Positions 57,465 through 64,000 of a stretch of DNA of 64,000 nucleotides are shown piece after piece. The notes beneath the pieces are model-generated. The model made no database searches, was not told the DNA's origin, and saw only the letters and a program-made list of their open reading frames with translations. The stretch is from Pseudomonas antarctica (GTDB lineage: Bacteria; Pseudomonadota; Gammaproteobacteria; Pseudomonadales; Pseudomonadaceae). Location: assembly GCF_001647715.1 (NCBI RefSeq), contig NZ_CP015600.1, forward strand, positions 2,294,001-2,358,000, read 5' to 3'. Made by a program: the position numbers and the translations under genes. How positions within the stretch are numbered: the first letter of the stretch is position 1; every line of letters begins with the position of its first letter.

Positions 57465-58658
57465 ATGTTTGCCACCCTGAAAAACTACCCGCGTAGCGTT
57501 AACCTGCTGTTGTGCGCCACGTTACTGCTGACCTTGGCCAAGGCGATCACCTTTCCGTACCTGGTGATTTACCTGATCGACCACTTCGGCCTCGACATTA
57601 CCCAAGTCGGTCTGGTGATCGGCAGTTCATTGATCGTCGGCTCATTGCTCGGCGTGTACGGTGGCTTTCTGGTCGACCGTATCCACAGTTACCCACTGCT
57701 GCTCGCCTTGAGTGCGCTGTTTGTACTGGGGTTTGTCGGCACGGTCGTGGCCCACCACCTCTGGCTGTTTTACGGCTGCCTGATCCTGATCAACCTCGCG
57801 TATGCCGTCATCGATATTGCAATCAAAGCCGGCTTTGCCAGCCTGCTGCCTGAAGACGCGCGCAGTGGAGTGTTCTCCATCAAGTACACGCTCACCAACA
57901 TCGGTTATGCGGTGGGGCCGTTTCTGGGCGCGATGGTGGCCAAGGGGGATATCAGCCTGCCGTTTATGTTGTCGGCGCTGCTCGGCGCGGGGTTCTTTCT
58001 GTTGTACTGGCGCTGGGGCGATCGCACGTTGACGACTGCCGATGCCGCGCAGAAACCGGTGTCGTTCCTGGCTGTTGGCCGCGTGCTGTTACGCGATCAC
58101 CGATTGGTGTGCTTCACCGTCGGCGGTTTGCTCAGCGCGGTGGTGTTCGGCCAGTTCACGGCCTACTTGTCGCAGTACCTGATGACTACCAGCACTGCCG
58201 AATACACCTACAGTGTGATCAGTGCGGTGCTCACCACCAACGCCGTGCTGGTGATTGCGTTGCAGTATGTGATTGGCCGGCGTATTTCCCACCGTTACTT
58301 GAGCCAGTGGCTGATCGCTGGCCTGGGCATGTTCATGTTGGGTGTGATTGGTTTTGCACTGTCCACCAGTGTGCTGTGGTGGGTGTTGGCGATGGCGGTA
58401 TTCACCGTGGGGGAGATTATCGTGGTTCCGGCCGAGTACATGTTTATCGACCGGATTGCCCCGGACCCTCTGCGGGGCATGTACTACGGTGCGCAAAACC
58501 TGACCAACCTCGGCGCCGCCCTGGGCCCGGTATTGTGCGGGCTGGTGCTGGCCAGCCTGCCGGCCCACGCGATGTTCTACATGCTGGCGGCGTTTATCGT
58601 GGGCGGTGGGGTGTTTTACTTTATTGGCGCGTCGTTGAAACCGCGGCCGCTTGAGTAA
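57465..58658 (+). CDS. MFS transporter (MdtH-like)
   Basis: Protein of 397 residues with twelve predicted helices. The loop GGFLVDRIHSYPLL matches the MFS A-motif position, and IRTA-like family traits are weak. SLLPEDARSGVFSIKYTLTNIGYAVGPFLGA and DRIAPDPLRGMYYGAQNLTNLGAALGPVL are typical of drug:H+ antiporters of the MdtH type. Substrate unknown. It is transcribed convergently to the DUF1652 gene, 7 bp apart. Confidence 0.85.
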   Translation: MFATLKNYPRSVNLLLCATLLLTLAKAITFPYLVIYLIDHFGLDITQVGLVIGSSLIVGSLLGVYGGFLVDRIHSYPLLLALSALFVLGFVGTVVAHHLWLFYGCLILINLAYAVIDIAIKAGFASLLPEDARSGVFSIKYTLTNIGYAVGPFLGAMVAKGDISLPFMLSALLGAGFFLLYWRWGDRTLTTADAAQKPVSFLAVGRVLLRDHRLVCFTVGGLLSAVVFGQFTAYLSQYLMTTSTAEYTYSVISAVLTTNAVLVIALQYVIGRRISHRYLSQWLIAGLGMFMLGVIGFALSTSVLWWVLAMAVFTVGEIIVVPAEYMFIDRIAPDPLRGMYYGAQNLTNLGAALGPVLCGLVLASLPAHAMFYMLAAFIVGGGVFYFIGASLKPRPLE

Positions 58659-58665
58659 CGCGCAG

Positions 58666-58941
58666 TTATTGCGCCGAAGGCGACAGGGGCAGGTCGTCCA
58701 GCGTCAGCCGCCCCATGGTGTTGCTCTGCAGTTCATAGCGCAGTTCTTCGACCATGTTTTCCACGGCATGGGCCGACTGCAACTTGTTGACGCTGATACC
58801 CGTTACCACCAGGTCAACCCGGCCACTCTCGGCATCGAACACTTTCAGTGTCAGCGAAGCGTCCCGGCACAAGGTGAATTCGCAGGTTAGCGGCAGCAGG
58901 GCTTCTTCGATGCAGTTACGCAATTGGGAGAGCGTGAACAT
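58666..58941 (-). CDS. DUF1652 family protein
   Basis: Protein of 91 residues from ATG 58941. The N-terminus MFTLSQLRNCIEEALLPLTCEFTLCRDASLTLKVFD and the tail VENMVEELRYELQ match the small Pseudomonas DUF1652 family. Its start is 14 bp after the CsbD stop, so the two are an operon. Function unknown. Confidence 0.82.
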   Translation of the reverse strand: MFTLSQLRNCIEEALLPLTCEFTLCRDASLTLKVFDAESGRVDLVVTGISVNKLQSAHAVENMVEELRYELQSNTMGRLTLDDLPLSPSAQ

Positions 58942-58955
58942 GGTGCTCAGCCTCC

Positions 58956-59207
58956 TCAACGGCGACGCAGCAACAGACCCACGAGCAGACCGATTCCGGC
59001 AACAACAGCCACGGTAGCCAGTGGTTTGTTTTTGGCAAAATCACTCACCGTATCCAGCGCGTCGCCATAGGTTTGCTGCAATTGGCCTGCGGCCTGGCGG
59101 GCAACACCTTCAGCTTGCAATTGCTCGTCACCGGTCAGGTCGCCGATAAAACCCTGGGCCTTGCCAGCGACCTTCTCCACGGCGCCTTTGACTTGTTCGC
59201 TTTTCAT
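58956..59207 (-). CDS. CsbD family stress protein with C-terminal membrane helix
   Basis: Protein of 83 residues. Start MKSEQVKGAVEKVAGKAQGFIGDLTGDEQLQAEGVARQAAGQLQ is CsbD; the C-terminus (KPLATVAVVAGIGLLVGLLLRRR) is a DUF883-like membrane anchor with terminal arginines. Stress-induced in relatives. Promoter region carries the 21-bp dyad at 59310-59330. Confidence 0.88.
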   Translation of the reverse strand: MKSEQVKGAVEKVAGKAQGFIGDLTGDEQLQAEGVARQAAGQLQQTYGDALDTVSDFAKNKPLATVAVVAGIGLLVGLLLRRR

Positions 59208-59309
59208 GGTGCATTCCTCAAAGAGATCAAACCTTTACGGCACGGGACTAAACGCCCTGTGCCCACTCTTCAAGGTTAAGCAGCGCATCGCGACGCAATA
59301 AGGCGAATT

Positions 59310-59330
59310 TGCACTGGTCGCACTAGTGCA
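59310..59330. promoter_or_regulatory. 21-bp dyad upstream of the CsbD gene (copy 1)
   Basis: Arms TGCACTGGT and ACTAGTGCA with a 3-base CGC centre; 8 of 9 arm pairs match. Followed by TTT. Located about 103 bp upstream of the CsbD start; lies just beyond the 3' end of the PAS-LuxR gene. Confidence 0.7.
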
Positions 59331-59338
59331 TTTGCACT

Positions 59339-60835
59339 CTATTTCTTGCTTTTAACTCGCAATTCACCGGCGAACAGCCCGCGTTCACGGGCCCACACGA
59401 TGGCTGCACTACGGCTGTGCACGCCCAGCTTGGAGTACACGGTGGCCACGTGGTTACGCACAGTGTTAGGGGCCAGTTTCAGGCGCGATGCAATTTCCTT
59501 GTCGGCCAGGCCTTCGCAAATCAAGCCCAGCACATCACGCTCACGGGCCGTCAAATCGGTAAAGCTCACGCTCGGCAAATTGGGGCTGTTGACGCTCTTG
59601 GCGTTGGCCAGTTTCTCGATCAGGGTCTGGCTGAACCAGGAGGCGTCCTGCATCACTTCCTCGATGGCCGCCACCAGCTCCAGCTCCGAGCGTTTGCGTT
59701 CAGTGATATTCATCATCACCAACAGGTAGCAGGGCACGTCCTGGATGAGCACGGTGTCCGCGGAGACCACACAGTCGATCACCTCGTTGCCTTTCTTGCG
59801 CACCTTGAGGTCCTGGCCGTCGAGGTTGCCGGCTTTTTCCAGGGTGGCGAACAGCTGCGCGCCTGCCTGGGCGCTGTCGATAAAGTGGATGTCTTCGACG
59901 GTCTTGCCGATCAGTTCTTCGCTGATGTAGCCCGTGATGTTCATGAACGCTTCGTTGATATCCACCACCTGTCGGTTGGCGGCGCTGCACACCAGCGTCG
60001 GCACTGGTGTCAGGCGGAAGGATTTGGCGAAGCGTTCTTCGCTCTGGCGCAGGGCGGTTTCCGCCTTGCGTCGCGGCTCCAGGTCGGTGAAGGAAAACAA
60101 CATGCAGTCTTCCTCGTTCATGTCCAACGGCTGGCCGGCGACGATCACCAGCTTGCTACCGCCCTCGGGCAGGCGCAGTTCGGCCTGCATCTGCGGGATG
60201 GTCGCGCCTTCGCCCAGGCGCTGCACGGCCAGGTCCTTGCGCTCGGCGTGTTCCAGCACATCCAGTTCATACACAGAGCGGCCGATGACCTGGTCACGGT
60301 TGTAACCGGTCATCTCAAGGAAACCCTGGTTGACCTTGATGTAGCGCAAGTCACTCAGGCGGCAGATCACGGCGGGCGCCGGGTTGGCGTTGAAGGTTTT
60401 CTCGAAACGCTGCTCGGCGCTGGCCCACTCGGTGGCGTCGCTGAGGATCAGCACCAACAGCTCCGGCTCGCCGTGAGCGTCGTTCAGTACCAGGCTGCGC
60501 AAGCGATGGACCCAGCGGCGGTCTTCGTCGGCGGCGGGGGTGACTTCCACTATCACGTCGCTGAATTCTTCACCGGCCGCCACGCGGCTGAGCGGGTAGT
60601 TGTCCAGCGGCAACGGATGGTTGTTGCGGTAGCGCAAGGCGAAGCGCTCGGCGTATTGCTTGGTATTGGCGCCGAGCTGCTCGATGTCGCTCACCCCATG
60701 CATGTTCAACGCGGCTTCGTTGGCCCAGAGGATGGTCTGGTCGACCTCGGCCAGAATCACACCGTCGGATAACCCTGAGATGATCTGCTGCAAATGGCGG
60801 CGGTTGGTTTCTTTCGCGAGGACATCCTGGCTCAT
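59339..60835 (-). CDS. PAS-domain regulator with LuxR-type DNA-binding domain
   Basis: Protein of 498 residues from ATG 60835 (GGGAGAAACC site); the longer ORF to 61039 is not supported. Three PAS-like sensor regions at about 10-120, 145-260 and 275-385 (e.g. NPAPAVICRLSDLRYIKVNQGFLEMTGYNRDQVIG) are followed by a LuxR HTH (LTARERDVLGLICEGLADKEIASRLKLAPNTVRNHVATVYSKL). No kinase or phospho-acceptor domain, so it probably senses a small molecule or redox state and binds DNA itself. Its promoter region has copy 2 of the dyad. Confidence 0.88.
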   Translation of the reverse strand: MSQDVLAKETNRRHLQQIISGLSDGVILAEVDQTILWANEAALNMHGVSDIEQLGANTKQYAERFALRYRNNHPLPLDNYPLSRVAAGEEFSDVIVEVTPAADEDRRWVHRLRSLVLNDAHGEPELLVLILSDATEWASAEQRFEKTFNANPAPAVICRLSDLRYIKVNQGFLEMTGYNRDQVIGRSVYELDVLEHAERKDLAVQRLGEGATIPQMQAELRLPEGGSKLVIVAGQPLDMNEEDCMLFSFTDLEPRRKAETALRQSEERFAKSFRLTPVPTLVCSAANRQVVDINEAFMNITGYISEELIGKTVEDIHFIDSAQAGAQLFATLEKAGNLDGQDLKVRKKGNEVIDCVVSADTVLIQDVPCYLLVMMNITERKRSELELVAAIEEVMQDASWFSQTLIEKLANAKSVNSPNLPSVSFTDLTARERDVLGLICEGLADKEIASRLKLAPNTVRNHVATVYSKLGVHSRSAAIVWARERGLFAGELRVKSKK

Positions 60836-60919
60836 GGTTTCTCCCGGTAGATAGCTCTTGGGGGTACGACACCCGGGGTTGAGGATAGTGCAGAGAAAGT
60901 GTGGGTGGGGAAGTGCGAA

Positions 60920-60940
60920 TGTACCAGTCGACCTAGTGCA
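60920..60940. promoter_or_regulatory. 21-bp dyad between the PAS-LuxR and CAAX-like membrane genes (copy 2)
   Basis: TGTACCAGT and ACCTAGTGCA around a CG centre; 6 of 9 arm pairs match, and the right half is near-identical to copy 1 (CTAGTGCATTT). It sits 85 bp from the PAS-LuxR start and 92 bp from the divergent gene start. Confidence 0.65.
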
Positions 60941-61031
60941 TTTTGGCCACGACTGAACGTATGTCCTTTCGCCACACTCACACCCATCAAGGCACTTTGC
61001 CTTGCTCTCATAACTTGTGAAGGACCTGTGT

Positions 61032-62000
61032 ATGACCACTGTCTATGAAACCAATCGTTCGCTGTTTCGTGTGTCCTGGAGCTCGGTATTGGCCGGTAGC
61101 GCAATTGCACTGGTGACCTATTTGGTGCTCAGTGTGCTGGGCACGGCTATCGGGGCGAGTGCCGTCAACCCAATGCAAGCAGGTAACCCACTGAGTGGCT
61201 TTGGTACGGGCGCCGGGATCTGGCTGTTCGTGTCGACATTGATCGCCATCGGCGCCGGTGCCTTTGTGGCTGGCCGCACTGCGCCGGACCGTGGTGGCTT
61301 GCACGGCGTGTTGACCTGGACCGTCACCACCTTGCTCACCACCTGGCTGTTGGCGGGTTTGGCTGCCAGTGTGGTCGGGACGGCTGGCAACGTCGTGGGC
61401 AAAGGCCTGTCGGCTGCCGGCAGCGGCATTGCGGCAGCAGCACCGGGCATTGGTAACACTGTTAAGCAGCAGTTGAACGAGCAGGGCATCCAGCTGGATT
61501 GGAACAGCCTGCAAGGCCAACTGGACACACTGCTCAAGCAAAGCGGCAAACCTGAATTGGACCCGGCCAACGTTGAGCAGAAGGCTGACCAGGCTGCCGC
61601 TGACGGCAAGCAATCGGCCACCGCTGCCGCCACCGATCCAGCCCAGGCCGGCGACGCATTGAAGCAGTGGTTTGAACGCGTTAAAGCGTCGGGTGAACCC
61701 GCGCTGAACGCTGCGGATAAAGATGCACTGGTCAACATCGTCGCGGCCCGTACCGGCAAGAGCAAAGAGGAAGCGACCCAGATCGTCGACAACTATGCCC
61801 AGGCCTATCAGCAAGCCATGCAAAAGGTTGACGAACTGAAGCAGCAGGCCGAGCAGAAAGCCCGTGAAGCCGGTGAAGTGGCGGCCAAACAGCTCTCCCG
61901 CGCAGCCTGGGGCACCTTGGCCATGTTGCTGTTGGGCGCAGCCTTGAGCTTCTTCGTCGGGCGTACGGCGCTGACCACTCGCCGAGTGCCATTGGCTTAA
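61032..62000 (+). CDS. Membrane protein with helical Ala/Gln-rich domain (PhnA/YrzE-like)
   Basis: Protein of 322 residues from ATG 61032 (GAAGGACC site). N-terminal membrane helices (about 16-40, 60-85 and 93-115) are glycine-rich (GTAIGASAVNPMQAGNPLSGFGTGAGIW), then a soluble helical region of about 170 residues, then a last membrane helix (AAWGTLAMLLLGAALSFFVGRT). It pairs with the divergent PAS-LuxR gene and shares the dyad. Possibly an envelope stress protein; function unknown. Confidence 0.78.
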   Translation: MTTVYETNRSLFRVSWSSVLAGSAIALVTYLVLSVLGTAIGASAVNPMQAGNPLSGFGTGAGIWLFVSTLIAIGAGAFVAGRTAPDRGGLHGVLTWTVTTLLTTWLLAGLAASVVGTAGNVVGKGLSAAGSGIAAAAPGIGNTVKQQLNEQGIQLDWNSLQGQLDTLLKQSGKPELDPANVEQKADQAAADGKQSATAAATDPAQAGDALKQWFERVKASGEPALNAADKDALVNIVAARTGKSKEEATQIVDNYAQAYQQAMQKVDELKQQAEQKAREAGEVAAKQLSRAAWGTLAMLLLGAALSFFVGRTALTTRRVPLA

Positions 62001-62078
62001 AAGTGTTTGCGGCAAGGACGCCGCTTTGCTGAACGCGTAAAATGCCGGCTTTTTACGCGGATCACGCAAAGGTGCACT

Positions 62079-62699
62079 TTGAGCGCAGGCAAAACTGTCG
62101 GGTTGTTATTACTCACCTCAATGCTGGCGGCGTGCGGTACGTCGCCGCCACGCACACCCAACGACATCTGCGGCATCTTTCGCGAAAAAGATGACTGGTA
62201 CGATGCAGCCAAGGTCACGCAAAAACGCTGGGGCGTGCCTATCCAGGTGCCGCTGGCGATCATGTATCAGGAGTCCGGCTTCCGTCAGGACGCCCTGGCC
62301 CCGCGCAAATACTTGCTGTGGATCATCCCCTGGGGCCGCGTCTCCACCGCCGCCGGCTATGCCCAGGCCAAGGATGAAGTGTGGAGCGACTACCGCAAGA
62401 GCACCGGCCGCAGCGGCGCCAGCCGGCGGGACTTCGACGACGCCATCGACTTTATCGGCTGGTACATGGACAAGACCTACACCATCAACGGCGTTTACAA
62501 ATACGACGCCTACGGCCAATACCTGAACTACCACGAAGGCTGGGGCGGCTACCGCCAGCGTACCTATGCGGCCAAAGCCTGGCTGCCGCCCGTGGCCAGC
62601 AAGGTGCAGGCGCGTTCGCAGATGTATGCGGCGCAATATGCGGGCTGCAAGAATGATTTGGGGCGTGGGTTTTGGAGCCGGTTTTGGCATTGGTTGTGA
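62079..62699 (+). CDS. Lysozyme/transglycosylase-like lipoprotein
   Basis: Protein of 206 residues from TTG 62079, which has AAGGTG upstream; the longer ORF to 62007 has no use. Signal peptide ends in lipobox LAAC (Cys19). MYQESGF holds the catalytic-type glutamate (Glu65) of SLT lysozyme-like domains, followed by GRVSTAAGYAQAKDEVWSDYRKST and YDAYGQYLNYHEGWGGY. It is likely a peptidoglycan-acting outer-membrane lipoprotein. Activity unproven. Confidence 0.82.
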   Translation: MSAGKTVGLLLLTSMLAACGTSPPRTPNDICGIFREKDDWYDAAKVTQKRWGVPIQVPLAIMYQESGFRQDALAPRKYLLWIIPWGRVSTAAGYAQAKDEVWSDYRKSTGRSGASRRDFDDAIDFIGWYMDKTYTINGVYKYDAYGQYLNYHEGWGGYRQRTYAAKAWLPPVASKVQARSQMYAAQYAGCKNDLGRGFWSRFWHWL

Positions 62700-62719
62700 G
62701 GGACAAGAACGTTGACTGC

Positions 62720-62750
62720 TCCCACGCTGCGCGAAGGGCGCCGCGTGGGA
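62720..62750. terminator. GC-rich hairpin between convergent genes
   Basis: TCCCACGCTGCGC pairs with GCGCCGCGTGGGA (12 of 13) around GAAGG. Outer GTTG/CAAC pairs as well. No T-tract; a repeat of the type common between convergent Pseudomonas genes and probably a bidirectional terminator. Confidence 0.6.
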
Positions 62751-62756
62751 ACAACC

Positions 62757-63932
62757 TCACATTTGGACTAACCAGCCCACCGACGGCACGATCAACAGCG
62801 TACTCACCGCCATTGAGATCACGTTCGCAATATACGGATGAAAGTCTGCTGGCAATCGTCCTGCAATGGCTGATGCCAATGGCGGTGCGATCAGAGCACC
62901 AAGTAGCGCACTTGAGCCAATCACCATCCAACTACTGCCATAGGTCAATACGGCTGCGGGCACTACTGAAACCAATGGAATGTAAGTTGGATACCAGCCT
63001 CGTCTGATCCACTGGTGTCGCCAGAACACTACGCCCAGTGCCGATGTCAGTGCTTGCGCCCCTAGCAGTGGCAAGACCAATCCTGACCCATAAACCGGGC
63101 TGATGGGGTTCAAAGCATATGCAAGCAATACGCCTGCTAGCAGACCAAGACTGGCCAGCTCATTTCCGAAAGACGGTGCTTCGGAAAAGTCGGCCAAAAC
63201 TCGACGCAGGCTCCAGACGACACCATAAGTGGGTGGTTTGCCCTGCAGGGGTCTGGCGGGGGGCTTGTAGTCTGAGCGCATCAATGATGGCGCATGACGA
63301 CACAGTAAAAAAGCTAAGACACTACCCACGGCCATGCCCAGCACATTGCCGATTACCGGAGGTAAATCCAGCGGTACGCATACGAAGTTCACGATTATCA
63401 AGCACATCGGCGTAACCAGTAATGCCCCCAATAGTGCGCCAATGAGCGCAACCTTCCAGCCGCCGCCAAACATCAGCACCATTGCCGCCGGCAACGAAAT
63501 GAAGGCCGCGAATGTGGTCGGTTGCCACGTTTGAGCGGTAACGCTCCAGCCCCACAGTAAATTGCTAAGCAGTAGCCCTAAGAGCGAACTGGTCACCAGC
63601 CAAGGCCATAGTCCAGTTCCGTATGAAATGGAAAAGCCCTGCCAGGTTTTACCGCGCTTGCTAGCCCACCACGCCAAATAGGCGCCGCTCAGCAAACCGA
63701 GTGAGGCGAGTTCATGCTTGTAGAAGGCGAATTCACTGATATCCCCCAGTATCCATCGCAGCCATGCGACAGGATGGGGCAGACTTGCGACCATTTCGCT
63801 ATAGCTTGGCCAAGAGCCGTGATGATTGACTGCTACCCATAGCACCAGCAATGCACTGATTAAACCCAAAATAATGACGATGATTTCTGCCCGTGAATGG
63901 CCGCGTTTTGTATCGGTAGAGAGCGTTTCCAT
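62757..63932 (-). CDS. Polytopic membrane protein with internal duplication, function unknown
   Basis: Protein of 391 residues from ATG 63932 (GGAGGG site, so the ATG 18 bp upstream is not used). About ten hydrophobic segments. Residues about 60-215 and 245-390 are related: FAFYKHELASLGLLSGAYLAWW versus APSFGNELASLGLLAGVLLAYA, SLPAAMVLMFGGGWKVALIGALLGALL versus VVPAAVLTYGSSWMVIGSSALLGALI, and VIGNVLGMAVGSVLAF versus YIANVISMAVSTLLIV. No family recognised. It looks like a transporter or channel built by duplication; nothing nearby suggests a substrate. Confidence 0.72.
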   Translation of the reverse strand: METLSTDTKRGHSRAEIIVIILGLISALLVLWVAVNHHGSWPSYSEMVASLPHPVAWLRWILGDISEFAFYKHELASLGLLSGAYLAWWASKRGKTWQGFSISYGTGLWPWLVTSSLLGLLLSNLLWGWSVTAQTWQPTTFAAFISLPAAMVLMFGGGWKVALIGALLGALLVTPMCLIIVNFVCVPLDLPPVIGNVLGMAVGSVLAFLLCRHAPSLMRSDYKPPARPLQGKPPTYGVVWSLRRVLADFSEAPSFGNELASLGLLAGVLLAYALNPISPVYGSGLVLPLLGAQALTSALGVVFWRHQWIRRGWYPTYIPLVSVVPAAVLTYGSSWMVIGSSALLGALIAPPLASAIAGRLPADFHPYIANVISMAVSTLLIVPSVGWLVQM

Positions 63933-64000
63933 CTTCTGCCCTCCCATCAACGCGGTAGAGCAGGATGTTGGGCGTACCCGAGCATTTGATCGTAGAGATC
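63933..64000. other. Upstream region of the duplicated membrane protein gene, cut by the window
   Basis: 68 bp with the GGAGGG ribosome site; no promoter or gene can be called before the window ends. Confidence 0.3.

Overview
The window looks like chromosome of a Pseudomonas of the P. fluorescens group. The pointers are uniformly GC-rich, strongly biased coding sequence; four REPIN-type inverted repeats built on the arms GTGGGAGCGGGCTTGCTCGC or GGAGCTGGCTTGCCTGCGAT; and gene blocks whose order I know from P. aeruginosa (a two-component system beside two chemoreceptors and a permease; dhcR-dhcA-dhcB-atoB). There are no rRNA or tRNA genes, CRISPR arrays, insertion sequences or prophage. About 57 protein genes are supported, two of them damaged.

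Layout. 1-2.6 kb: two paralogous secreted SGNH hydrolases, each with a beta-sandwich insert; the first is cut by the window edge. 2.8-12 kb: a patatin-like lipase, then a PepSY / response regulator / PhoQ-like kinase operon, a dCache chemoreceptor, a YuiF-type permease and an sCache chemoreceptor. Both chemoreceptors have a recognisable FliA (sigma-28) promoter. 12-30 kb: housekeeping and accessory metabolism (trhP, an AI-2E family permease, a shikimate-dehydrogenase-like gene, yceH, sstT, a frameshifted MFS gene with an NhaR-like regulator, terC, selD-mnmH, an ArsP-like permease, a GST, a PhzF protein and an E. coli-like zinc-type hemB). 30-35.4 kb: a 1608-residue RHS protein with a variable AT-rich tail and an overlapping candidate immunity gene. 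35.5-50 kb: a LysE exporter, lipoproteins, a thioesterase, the dhc/ato ketone-body and carnitine cluster, a sirtuin, a CBS protein, topB, an MHS-type MFS symporter and a GMC oxidoreductase with a divergent LysR regulator. 51-64 kb: a transglutaminase-like protein, an operon of XRE-cupin regulator / glutamine-synthetase-like ligase / AlkC, small stress proteins, a PAS-LuxR regulator, a lysozyme-like lipoprotein and a duplicated membrane protein.

How genes work together. The 4-12 kb block couples signal sensing to chemotaxis and uptake. DhcA/DhcB/AtoB form a 3-ketoacid CoA-transferase plus thiolase route under a divergent LysR regulator. SelD supplies selenophosphate to MnmH. The PAS-LuxR gene, a divergent membrane-protein gene and a CsbD gene 1.6 kb away share a 21-bp dyad, which suggests a small stress regulon that I do not know from the literature. 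The RHS tail with its overlapping small gene looks like a polymorphic toxin and immunity pair. Functions rest on sequence recognition by eye; no database search was run.
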